A stretch of 56,012 nucleotides of DNA from Clostridia bacterium (lineage in GTDB: Bacteria > Bacillota_A > Clostridia > Monoglobales > Monoglobaceae), in NCBI GenBank assembly GCA_017436135.1, contig JAFSDQ010000028.1, positions 1-56,012 of the forward strand. Direction: 5' to 3'. Of the stretch, positions 39,772 to 47,379 are shown one piece after another; position 1 is the stretch's first letter, and each line of letters opens with the position of its first letter. Position numbers and translations under genes: made by a program. The notes beneath the pieces were generated by a model that did not search any database, was not told where the DNA came from, and saw nothing but the letters and a program-made list of their open reading frames with translations.

Positions 39772-40551
39772 ATGAAGATTTTCTCGCTCAGAAGCGGAAG
39801 CCGCGGTAACGCGGCTTTAGTTTTGTCAGAGAAGAATAAAATATTGATAGATTGCGGAATAAGCGGGAAAGCGACAGAGGCGGCACTTGCAGATATTGGA
39901 GTAAACCCGTCAGAAATTGACGGAATTATTATTACTCACGAGCATTCAGACCACATTGCAGGGGTTGGGATAATGATGAGAAGATACAATATTCCCGTGT
40001 GGGCAAATGCGGAAACCTGGCAAGCAATGTCAGGGCAAATCGGCAGATATAATGATGCTCTTGTGAAGATTTTTGAAAATGAAAAAGAATTTGAAATTGG
40101 AAATGTGGGAATAAAACCCTTTTCCATTCCTCATGATGCTGCGTGCCCTGTGGGATATAGTCTGAAAGACGGAAAAGAAAAAATATCTGTGGCAACAGAT
40201 ATAGGAGAGCTGAAAAAAGATTTGTTCTCTGCAATAAGAGGGAGCAGTACGGTGCTCCTGGAAGCAAATCATGATGTAAATATGCTGGAAATCGGAAATT
40301 ACCCGCTGCCCCTGAAAAGGAGAATTCGGGGGAAATTGGGGCATCTTTCCAATGACGACGCGGCAATGGCGGCAGAGTTTTTGGTTAAGCTTGGAACGGA
40401 GAAAATACTTCTGGGGCATTTAAGCGAAGAGAATAATTACCCCGAGCTTGCTATGCAAACAGTGTTGTGCGGACTGGACAAAGCCGGGATAAAGGTAGGG
40501 GAGGATGTCCTCCTTGATGTGGCAAGCAGAGAAAAGGTTGTAACAATATAA
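39772..40551 (+). CDS. walJ: MBL-fold hydrolase WalJ (YycJ)
   Basis: A 259-residue metallo-beta-lactamase-fold protein. SLRSGSRGNAALV at the start and ITHEHSDHIAG with His56, His58, Asp60 and His61 form the metal site; GHLSNDDAA and LLGHLSEENN provide the later ligands. WalJ in Bacillus belongs to the walRK operon and links cell division with DNA replication. Here the walRK genes are absent and the partner is murA, consistent with a wall-related role. A bidirectional terminator follows immediately. Confidence 0.92.
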   Translation: MKIFSLRSGSRGNAALVLSEKNKILIDCGISGKATEAALADIGVNPSEIDGIIITHEHSDHIAGVGIMMRRYNIPVWANAETWQAMSGQIGRYNDALVKIFENEKEFEIGNVGIKPFSIPHDAACPVGYSLKDGKEKISVATDIGELKKDLFSAIRGSSTVLLEANHDVNMLEIGNYPLPLKRRIRGKLGHLSNDDAAMAAEFLVKLGTEKILLGHLSEENNYPELAMQTVLCGLDKAGIKVGEDVLLDVASREKVVTI

Positions 40552-40579
40552 AATACCGGGATGGTTACATCCCGGTATT
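40552..40579. terminator. Bidirectional terminator after walJ
   Basis: A 12-bp perfect stem (40552-40563 and 40568-40579, loop GTTA) with T-runs on both strands, between convergent genes. Confidence 0.9.
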
Positions 40580-40581
40580 TT

Positions 40582-41763
40582 TCATTTTCTGCACAGGATA
40601 ATTCCCCCAATCATCAAAACAGGGAAAATTGAAACGGATAAAAGCCCAAGCTTGAGATTTTCTCCAAGCAATCCCGAGATAAAGCCTACAGTAGAGGGAC
40701 CAAGAGTACAGCCCGCATCTCCCGCAAAGGCAAGAAGAGAAAACATGGCACTTCCGCCCTTTGGATAGCGAGAGGCGGCATAGCTTATTGTTCCGGGCCA
40801 GAATGTACCTACGGAAAAGCCTGTAAGGGCGCATCCTAAAAGAGCAAGAACGGGAAATGGGGCAAGGGTTGAAAGCCCATAGGAAAGCAGACAAAGAACT
40901 GCACAAGACAGCATATATTTAAGCAAGTCTGCTCTCTCGAGAACTCGGGCGTAGACAAGCCTGCCTATACCCATGGTAATTGCAAACATAAATGGACCCG
41001 CCATATCTCCCACTGACTTTGGGATGGACAGCGCTTCCTCAATAAAGGCAGATGCCCACTGACTCATAGCAAGCTCTGCGGCACCGCCGCAAAGCATAAG
41101 CAAAATACAAAGCCATATAGATTTACTTTTTAAAAGGTCCAAAACCCGAAGTCCTCTTTGTCCGTTGGTGCTGCCGGGCAGCTTATTTATGGGGACTATA
41201 AAGAAAAGCAACATATTAAACCCAGGGATAATTGCCCATAAAAGGGATAAAATCCGCCAGTTTTCTATACCAAACAGAGCGAAGAAAACAGAGGAGCCAA
41301 GAATAACAATCGCCGTTCCCCAACAGTAAAAGGAGTGGGTAATTGCCATTGCCGACGCTTTGTTGCGGGAGGGGCAAGCTTCTACAATAGGACTTGCCAT
41401 AACCTCTATCATACCGCTTCCGCAGGAATAGAACAGGCAAGCTATTATGATTCCCGTAAATGGATTTGGAAGAAGGTCGGGCAAAAAGCTTAAAAATATA
41501 AAACCTACAACAGCCAATATATGGGAAACCACAGCACAGACACGATAACCTATTCTGTCCAGAACCTCTGTTGATAACAAATCAACCAAAAGCTGTATAG
41601 TAAAGGTTATGGCAATTAAACTGCTTATTTCAGCAAGGGAGAGGGAAAACTCTCTCATAAAGGTAAGAAAAAGCAGGGGTGCAAAATTTACCGTTGTGGC
41701 TTGCACTATGTATGAAATACGACAGGCGGCATGAGTGCAGGCGTAGTTGTTTTTAATGTTCAT
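40582..41763 (-). CDS. MFS transporter
   Basis: A 393-residue integral membrane protein with about twelve hydrophobic segments. FTIQLLVDLLSTEVLDRIGYRV holds the motif-A-like loop after TM2, and the halves are joined by the LPGSTNGQRGLRVLDLLKSK loop. It resembles FucP/sugar-type or YfkF-like MFS members, but the substrate is unknown. It is monocistronic, between the terminator at 40552-40579 and the repeat array at 41797. Confidence 0.88.
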   Translation of the reverse strand: MNIKNNYACTHAACRISYIVQATTVNFAPLLFLTFMREFSLSLAEISSLIAITFTIQLLVDLLSTEVLDRIGYRVCAVVSHILAVVGFIFLSFLPDLLPNPFTGIIIACLFYSCGSGMIEVMASPIVEACPSRNKASAMAITHSFYCWGTAIVILGSSVFFALFGIENWRILSLLWAIIPGFNMLLFFIVPINKLPGSTNGQRGLRVLDLLKSKSIWLCILLMLCGGAAELAMSQWASAFIEEALSIPKSVGDMAGPFMFAITMGIGRLVYARVLERADLLKYMLSCAVLCLLSYGLSTLAPFPVLALLGCALTGFSVGTFWPGTISYAASRYPKGGSAMFSLLAFAGDAGCTLGPSTVGFISGLLGENLKLGLLSVSIFPVLMIGGIILCRK

Positions 41764-41796
41764 ATTAAACCTCTTAATAAAAATATATAGTATAAT

Positions 41797-42000
41797 GATT
41801 TCATCGAAGATGAAATCAGCGATATAAATTCCTGACGGAATTTGCGATATACCTTCGGTGCGATATATTACTTCGTAATGCGATATGTCCCTTCGGAACG
41901 AGATAAGGAATTTATATCATATCGCAGCCGAATGAAATGAGGTTATATCGCATTTGAACGGAGAGAAAATATATCGCACGAGCGAAAGCGAGTATATCGA
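41797..42000. repeat. GCGATATA repeat array with mini-hairpins
   Basis: A perfect palindrome (41797-41817, GATTTCATC-GAA-GATGAAATC) begins an array. GCGATAT(A/G) occurs four times on the plus strand (41819, 41844, 41860, 41880) and its complement four times further on (41919, 41944, 41970, 41993 with one change), separated by small variable palindromes with TTC/TTCG loops such as ATTACTTCGTAAT. The segment 41819-41833 can pair with 41905-41925, closing a branched structure. No gene is present. Confidence 0.8.
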
Positions 42001-42105
42001 CAAAAACAATAGCATCTAAATTGTTCACTGATTTTATAAAGATTGTATAAACTGGATGACAAATTTTATAGCATCGAGCTTATGTCAAGTCAGGATTAAA
42101 AACTT

Positions 42106-42137
42106 AACCGATGCAGACAAAAGCTTCTACACCGGTT
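42106..42137 (-). terminator. Terminator of the toxin-antitoxin operon
   Basis: An imperfect hairpin AACCG...CGGTT; on the minus strand it is followed by TTTTT, directly after yafQ. The stretch 42001-42105 holds nothing recognisable. Confidence 0.55.
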
Positions 42138-42141
42138 TTAG

Positions 42142-42414
42142 TTAAAACAAATCGCTATGAGTTCCCGTTCTTGACAAATATAACACAAGCTCATTTTCAA
42201 TAACTTGATAAATTAATAGCCAATCCGGAGTAATATGACATTCTCTTAAACCTTTAAAATCCCCTGACAATTCGTGATCTTTATATTTCGGTTCCAATAC
42301 GATACCATCTGCAAGTTTATTAACAACTTCTTCAAGTAGTTCGATTTTATAACCTCTTCGTAAGGCTAATTTCAGGTCCTTTTTAAATCTGTTGGATGAA
42401 ACAATATTAAGCAT
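42142..42414 (-). CDS. yafQ: YafQ-family mRNA interferase toxin
   Basis: A 90-residue RelE-superfamily toxin. The family signature is clear: YKDHELSGDFKGLRECHI followed by PDWLLIYQV, with the conserved HxLxG, His59 and Asp/Trp residues, and a C-terminal LSRTGTHSDLF whose His is in the catalytic position. It would cleave mRNA in the ribosomal A site. Its ATG overlaps the end of the antitoxin gene by 8 nt, the usual coupling. Confidence 0.93.
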   Translation of the reverse strand: MLNIVSSNRFKKDLKLALRRGYKIELLEEVVNKLADGIVLEPKYKDHELSGDFKGLRECHITPDWLLIYQVIENELVLYLSRTGTHSDLF

Positions 42415-42688
42415 CAGTTCTTACCTCATCCAAAAGTTCCGAAAAAGAAGAATACCTTTTATACTTACTTGGATTTTTCTTGAATTCCTCAAATTCATTA
42501 ATAGCTGCTATTGTATCACTGTTAGGCACTTCCCTTGAAATATTAAATGGAATTGCATTTTCTCTTACAGACTGCCTTAAAAACATATTTATTGCAGTAG
42601 AGAGGTCCAAACCAAAATCAGCAAATAATTCCTGAGCTTTAATTTTGATATCAGCATCAATAGAAATATTAGTTGATATTTTTGCCAT
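42407..42688 (-). CDS. dinJ: RelB/DinJ-family antitoxin
   Basis: A 93-residue ribbon-helix-helix antitoxin. MAKISTNISIDADIKIKAQELFADFGLDLSTAINMFL is the standard DinJ N-terminal DNA-binding part (lines up over residues 1-37), and the C-terminal half wraps the toxin. It would repress its own operon. ATG 42688 is chosen with AAAGGAAG upstream; a further ATG 9 nt earlier is less well placed. A TATAAT-like sequence lies near 42708-42721 on the minus strand. Confidence 0.92.
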   Translation of the reverse strand: MAKISTNISIDADIKIKAQELFADFGLDLSTAINMFLRQSVRENAIPFNISREVPNSDTIAAINEFEEFKKNPSKYKRYSSFSELLDEVRTDA

Positions 42689-42792
42689 ATAAAACACTTC
42701 CTTTCGCTACTATTATATTATAAAAACAAGAAGTTGTCAACATATTATGCGCAAATTATAGATATAAGATACACAACCGATCGTCGTCATTG

Positions 42793-42813
42793 ATTTCATC
42801 TATTTGATGAAAT
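42793..42813. repeat. Palindrome on the far side of the TA module
   Basis: ATTTCATC-TATTT-GATGAAAT. It shares both arms with the palindrome at 41797-41817, so the TA module lies between two related hairpins. Nothing else is seen in 42689-42925 except the likely promoter of dinJ. Confidence 0.7.
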
Positions 42814-42925
42814 TATTGTATCACAAAACTTTTGAAAAGACAAACAATTATTATGAATAAAAGAATAAGATGTGTGATAAATTAAATAAAAAAAGCCCAT
42901 ATAAATCGGGGAAAGGGAGAAATGT

Positions 42926-43186
42926 ATGAAAGAGTTTACCTATAAAATAACAGACCAGGCCGGAATTCACGCAAGACCTGCAGGATATCTTGTGAAAATA
43001 GCAGAAAAATACAAGTCGGATATAAAAATATGTTTAGGCGAAGAGAAATGTGCAGATGCAAAAGGCTTGTTTTCCATAATGAAGCTGGGAATAAAATGCG
43101 GTGACGAAATAACTTTGAAAATCACAGGCGAAGATGAGGCGGAGGCTTTTGAAGAAATGTCAGGCTTTTTAAAGGCGAGTCTTTGA
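42926..43186 (+). CDS. HPr-family phosphocarrier protein without Ser46
   Basis: An 86-residue HPr fold protein. The phosphohistidine site is intact: His15 in GIHARPAG. At the position of the regulatory Ser46 (KSIMG in Bacillus) the sequence reads AKGLFSIMKLGI, which aligns Gly47 to the serine, with one residue inserted earlier. So transfer of phosphate from enzyme I should work, but HPr kinase control probably does not. No ptsI or EII genes are nearby. GGGAG precedes the ATG and a terminator follows at once, so it is monocistronic. Confidence 0.9.
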   Translation: MKEFTYKITDQAGIHARPAGYLVKIAEKYKSDIKICLGEEKCADAKGLFSIMKLGIKCGDEITLKITGEDEAEAFEEMSGFLKASL

Positions 43187-43216
43187 TGAAACACGCAACG
43201 GAAGTTGCGTGTTTCA
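43187..43216 (+). terminator. Terminator of the HPr gene
   Basis: A 13-bp perfect stem (43187-43199 and 43204-43216, loop GGAA), immediately after the stop codon, followed by TTATTT. Confidence 0.85.
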
Positions 43217-43293
43217 TTATTTAAAATGCATTTGACATAAAGGACAAAATAAGATATATTTGTATCGTAAACTGAAAAAGCGAGTTGAGAAAA

Positions 43294-44052
43294 ATGGTGA
43301 GAACAGCAAGGGACAAAGACCTTGAATTTGTAAAAACAGCGTGGGAGGTTTGCTTTGATGACCCTGTGGAATTTGTGGAATGGAATTTTAGCAACAATTA
43401 TTCAAAAGAGGACACAATTATTGCAGAATATGATGGTTCTCCTGCAGGGGCAATGCAAATCAGACCATATACTGTTGTATTAAATAATGAAAAACTATCC
43501 TGCCGATATGTTTCGGGGGTAGGAGTTATGCCAGAGTACAGAGGGCTTGGGCTTGTAAGAGAAATGTTTGATTTTGCTTTTCCTTATATGAGGGAATTGA
43601 ACTGTGATATAAGCTTGCTTATGCCTGCAGTTGAGGGAATGTATGAAAAGTTCGGCTATGAAAAAATTTGCGGCAGAAAGACTTATATAATCCCAAGTAT
43701 GCCCCCGGGGGAGAAGATAACAACTTTTGACAGAGATTTAATTTCCCGACTCGATAAGTTGTACAGAGAAAATATGAAGAACAGGAAAATGTATATTGCC
43801 AGAAGTCAAACAGATTGGGAGAGAATTTTGACTGATTTGACTGAAATATCCAAAGGGACAGTGCTGTTTACAGAAAACGGTTATGCCTTAATTTACCCTA
43901 AAGAGGATAAATTTGAGGTGGCGGAGCAGATGGGTACAGAAACGGGAGGAAAAGAAATTTTAGGTATGCCTGTTATGGGAAAGATGATAAACCCCAAAAT
44001 TCCTTTAATTCAAGGGGAAGAAGAGGATATTTTTTTGAACTTGCTCTTGTAG
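43294..44052 (+). CDS. GNAT family N-acetyltransferase
   Basis: A 252-residue protein with a GNAT domain in the first 140 residues: SGVGVMPEYRGLGLVREMF contains the acetyl-CoA-binding V-x-P-x-x-R-G-x-G motif, followed by MYEKFGYEKICG. The layout resembles the N-terminal part of Eis-like acetyltransferases, but it is shorter than those (about 400) and the C-terminal region is not recognised. The substrate is unknown. ATG 43294 is chosen over a TTG at 43285; the SD is weak. Confidence 0.85.
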   Translation: MVRTARDKDLEFVKTAWEVCFDDPVEFVEWNFSNNYSKEDTIIAEYDGSPAGAMQIRPYTVVLNNEKLSCRYVSGVGVMPEYRGLGLVREMFDFAFPYMRELNCDISLLMPAVEGMYEKFGYEKICGRKTYIIPSMPPGEKITTFDRDLISRLDKLYRENMKNRKMYIARSQTDWERILTDLTEISKGTVLFTENGYALIYPKEDKFEVAEQMGTETGGKEILGMPVMGKMINPKIPLIQGEEEDIFLNLLL

Positions 44053-44084
44053 GGTAAAAGTAAGGCAATTGTAATGTAGTATGG

Positions 44085-44113
44085 TTGACTTTTAATATGG
44101 CGTATGATATACT
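44085..44113 (+). promoter_or_regulatory. Promoter of the CNNM/CorC gene
   Basis: TTGACT (44085-44090), 17-bp spacer, TATACT (44108-44113), 35 nt before the start codon. Confidence 0.75.
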
Positions 44114-44148
44114 GTCGCCGAAGTATATATTTTTAGGAGGTTTTTTCC

Positions 44149-45462
44149 TTGGACGATAGTGGGCCTATGTTGCCGATTATTTTGCAAATAGTGCTTATTG
44201 CACTCAATGCTGTGTTTGCATCTGCAGAGATAGCAGTTATTTCTATGAAAGATACCAAGCTTGAGAAGATGGCTTCTCAAGGTGATAAACGGGCAAAAAG
44301 ACTTGTAAGGCTGACGGAACAGCCTGCAAGATTTCTTGCTACCATTCAGGTTGCAATTACTCTTTCGGGATTTTTGGGAAGTGCTTTTGCAGCGGATAAC
44401 TTTTCAGACAGTCTTGTTTCCTGGATAAAGTCCCTTGGGGTTACCATTCCCGACAAAACCCTGGACAGCCTTGCGGTTGTTGTTATAACCCTTATTTTAT
44501 CCTATGTTACTCTTGTTTTAGGGGAATTGGTGCCAAAGAGGATTGCTATGAAAAAGACAGAGCAGATTGCCCTTGGGGTGTCAGGCTCGGTTTCATTTTT
44601 GGCAAAAATATTTTCTCCCGTTGTAACCTTGCTTACAGGCTCTACCAATGTGGTTCTCAAGCTTTTTGGGATTGACCCTGATTCAGAGGACGAGGATGTA
44701 ACGGAGGAAGAAATCCGTATGCTGGTTGATGCCGGGGGAGAAAAAGGTGTTATTGACGAGGACGAAAAGGAGTTTATACAGAACGTTTTTGAATTTGACG
44801 ATTTAACGGCAGCGGAAATAGCCACCCATCGTACAGAAATATCAATACTGTGGGCAGAGGACGATTTGGAAAAGTGGACTCAAACCATACACGAAAAGAG
44901 GTTTACCCGTTATCTTGTATGCGGAGAGAGTGAGGATGATGTTGTAGGTGTTCTTGATGCCAGGGATTATTTCAGAACAGACAACAAGGACAAAGAGGCT
45001 ATAATGAAAAATGCCGTAAAGCCTGCATATTTTGTACCTGAAACAATTGCTGCTGATGTTCTTTTTGAAAGAATGCGTCGTGATAAGCAGCGTCTTGCGG
45101 TGGTTCTTGACGAGTATGGCGGTCTTTGCGGAATTATAACCTTGATTGACTTGGTTGAACAGTTAGTGGGTGACCTTGGGGGAGAGGGCAGAAGTGAAGC
45201 AAAGGAAATTGTTCGCATTTCTGCAGACACCTGGCAGGTATATGGAAGTGCCAATGTAAAGGATGTTATAGAAGAGCTTGAAATGGTTATACCCGAAGAA
45301 AATACGGCAACAACCTTTGGAGGTGTGATTACCGCGGAGCTTGGCTCTATTCCCGAAGACGGAAGCCGTACTGAGCTGGTTATAGATAAATTTAAAATAA
45401 CAGTAAATCAAGTAAGCGAGCATAGAATTGTGCTTACAACTGTTCATAAAATTGAGCAATAA
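44149..45462 (+). CDS. CNNM/CBS/CorC-domain membrane protein (hemolysin family)
   Basis: A 437-residue protein of the HlyC/CorC (TlyC) family, related to Mg2+ and divalent-cation efflux proteins (CNNM, MpfA). Four hydrophobic segments of the CNNM domain (about 5-190; SAEIAVISMKDTKLEKMA and LGELVPKRIAMK), a CBS pair (about 205-340; VLDEYGGLCGIITLIDLVEQLVGD) and a C-terminal CorC-HlyC domain. It starts with TTG 44149, eight nucleotides after AGGAGG. Export of cations is the likely job, but the ion is not known. Confidence 0.92.
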   Translation: MDDSGPMLPIILQIVLIALNAVFASAEIAVISMKDTKLEKMASQGDKRAKRLVRLTEQPARFLATIQVAITLSGFLGSAFAADNFSDSLVSWIKSLGVTIPDKTLDSLAVVVITLILSYVTLVLGELVPKRIAMKKTEQIALGVSGSVSFLAKIFSPVVTLLTGSTNVVLKLFGIDPDSEDEDVTEEEIRMLVDAGGEKGVIDEDEKEFIQNVFEFDDLTAAEIATHRTEISILWAEDDLEKWTQTIHEKRFTRYLVCGESEDDVVGVLDARDYFRTDNKDKEAIMKNAVKPAYFVPETIAADVLFERMRRDKQRLAVVLDEYGGLCGIITLIDLVEQLVGDLGGEGRSEAKEIVRISADTWQVYGSANVKDVIEELEMVIPEENTATTFGGVITAELGSIPEDGSRTELVIDKFKITVNQVSEHRIVLTTVHKIEQ

Positions 45463-45468
45463 ATATAG

Positions 45469-45498
45469 TTGCGCAGTATCGTTTTGGATGCTGCGCAG
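45469..45498. terminator. Terminator between CorC gene and comEC
   Basis: A hairpin with TTGCGCAGTATC/GGATGCTGCGCAG arms, one bulge, and TTTTA, between convergent genes. Confidence 0.7.
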
Positions 45499-45500
45499 TT

Positions 45501-47147
45501 TTATTGCCGTTTTTTAGAGGGCAAAAGAAGTAAATACAGACCCCAGCAAATAATGATATAGATTACAAAGAACCCGTCTGAAGGATGGGGGACAGAAAAG
45601 CTGAAGAAGCTTTTTGCGAAAAGGGAAGTGACAGCATTTATCAAAGAAAGGGAGGGATTTATAATTGACCGACCTATGATAAAGGCTGTTTTTAAAGAGA
45701 AAAGACCTATGGCACTGTTGATATAGGAAAATATAAATACCACTGCCACCATTGGGGAAATAAGAATGTTCCCAAAGATGTTGCCCCATTGAAGCTTGCC
45801 AAAAAACCGAGCCATAAAATATCCAATACCTATAACGGCAGATAAGGAAAGGGCGATTGAGGCTACAGCTCCAAGATTCAGCCTGTATGGAATTTCGTTG
45901 ATAAACCTGTATGCTGCAGTTGAGTTATCGGGGGAGAGAGGTTTTTTGATTACAGCAAAGGAGAAGAATTTGTTTATAAGGGGGAAGAAAATCAAAATAC
46001 CTAAAGTTGCCCCAAAGGACAGGAGAAAGCTGCAATTTTCAAGGTAGGTTGGGTTGATTATAAGGAGTACCAGCGCCGAAATTGAAAGAGAAGTTATGCT
46101 GTCGTTGTTCCGTTTTAAAATTCCTGCAAGAAGAAAAACACACATTGTTATAACCGCCCTGGATACAGAGGGGGTAAACTGGGCAACAGCCCCAAAAACA
46201 ATTAAAATCGGAATGGCAAGAAGATATATCCCTCTTCTGGGAAAGCGAAGCAAGCCCAAAAGCAGGGAAATGGTTAAAAACAAATATGAGGTGTGCATAC
46301 CCGAAACAGAGGCTATATGTATAAATCCTGAAGAGGAGTACATAGCATAAAGCTGTTCCGAAAAATCGTCGGTTTTACCAACCATAATCCCTTGCAGCAG
46401 CTGCTTTTCGTCCTCTCCGTAATTATAATAGTCTGCTGACTTTAAAAGATGATTTCGTATCTTTGTTCCAAAGTCTGACAGGGCGGAAAAGAATGAGTTG
46501 CCTGCGGGAATCGGGTCAATGGTTTTTGCGTTGTTTGCGTAGCCTGCAAAAACTATATTTTCCTGAAGAAGATTTCGCTCATAGTTAAAGCCGTATTTAA
46601 AGGCGGCATCCTTTATAAGGGAAAGATTTATTGCAAAGCTCATGGAGCTGTTGACTTCGGGAATTCCCGAAAGAGCATCCGTTGATACATACATACGGAT
46701 TTTGCAGGGCTTTTCAAGGGTGATGGTTTCCTCGGGAGAGGAGGCAGAATAAACATTAAAATCAAAAACATAGCTTTTTCCTGTGGAGTTGAGGACAGGG
46801 TCGGATTTTATAATGCCCGAAACAGTTCTGTGGTTTTCGATTATATTGCGGTTTTGTTTGCAGGAATGGAGAAAACAACAGGTTCTGACAAAGCCCGCTA
46901 TAAAAATAAGCACAGAGAGCAAAACCGCAACAATAAGCGCCGCAAGGGGACGATTTTTCCGAAGAAATATGCAAAGGACAGCTGCAATAACCAAAAGCAC
47001 AAGGGCAAAGCCGACAGAGAATATCAAAAAGAGGGATATGTTTATATTATCAAGGTTGTTAAATTTCAATCCTAGATATGTTGAGAGAACATATATTAAA
47101 ATCCCCAAAGTAAGATACCGTCCGCCAAAAGCATAAGAATTTTCCAT
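45501..47147 (-). CDS. comEC: ComEC/Rec2-related protein lacking the MBL domain
   Basis: A 548-residue polytopic membrane protein with the ComEC N-terminal OB-like region (DUF4131; about 85-210) and the Competence domain (about 240-530), including GIMVGKTDDFSEQLYAMYSSSGFIHIASVSG with its His-Ile-Ala-Ser-Val-Ser-Gly signature. ComEC forms the channel for single-stranded DNA uptake. Bacillus ComEC is about 776 residues with a C-terminal metallo-beta-lactamase domain; here the protein stops after the membrane part, at a normal stop codon with no trace of the missing domain in the following 350 bases. No comEA is adjacent. Confidence 0.87.
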   Translation of the reverse strand: MENSYAFGGRYLTLGILIYVLSTYLGLKFNNLDNINISLFLIFSVGFALVLLVIAAVLCIFLRKNRPLAALIVAVLLSVLIFIAGFVRTCCFLHSCKQNRNIIENHRTVSGIIKSDPVLNSTGKSYVFDFNVYSASSPEETITLEKPCKIRMYVSTDALSGIPEVNSSMSFAINLSLIKDAAFKYGFNYERNLLQENIVFAGYANNAKTIDPIPAGNSFFSALSDFGTKIRNHLLKSADYYNYGEDEKQLLQGIMVGKTDDFSEQLYAMYSSSGFIHIASVSGMHTSYLFLTISLLLGLLRFPRRGIYLLAIPILIVFGAVAQFTPSVSRAVITMCVFLLAGILKRNNDSITSLSISALVLLIINPTYLENCSFLLSFGATLGILIFFPLINKFFSFAVIKKPLSPDNSTAAYRFINEIPYRLNLGAVASIALSLSAVIGIGYFMARFFGKLQWGNIFGNILISPMVAVVFIFSYINSAIGLFSLKTAFIIGRSIINPSLSLINAVTSLFAKSFFSFSVPHPSDGFFVIYIIICWGLYLLLLPSKKRQ

Positions 47148-47257
47148 ATTAGCTCCTTAATAAAAACAATAGATTATTATACTATAACTTAAAGAGACAA
47201 GAAAATCAATCCTTTTTTGTAAATGATTTTGTATAATGTTTGTAACATAAAAAATAC

Positions 47258-47286
47258 TTGACTTTTAGGGGAAAACTGTGTAAAAT
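47258..47286 (+). promoter_or_regulatory. Promoter of rny
   Basis: TTGACT (47258-47263), 17-bp spacer, TAAAAT (47281-47286), about 94 nt before the coding region. Confidence 0.65.
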
Positions 47287-47379
47287 TAGGTTGTATACTT
47301 CTAACTAAAATAAAATGCTATACGTTTATCTTTTTTCTTTGATTTATTATATGGCGCAAGGCGCAAAAAATTTTAGGAG

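Noticed and set aside
41797..42000. CRISPR array
   Set aside because: The GCGATATA units are only 7-8 nt, are inverted halfway, and are separated by palindromes of unequal length, unlike equal repeats and unique spacers; no cas genes are near.
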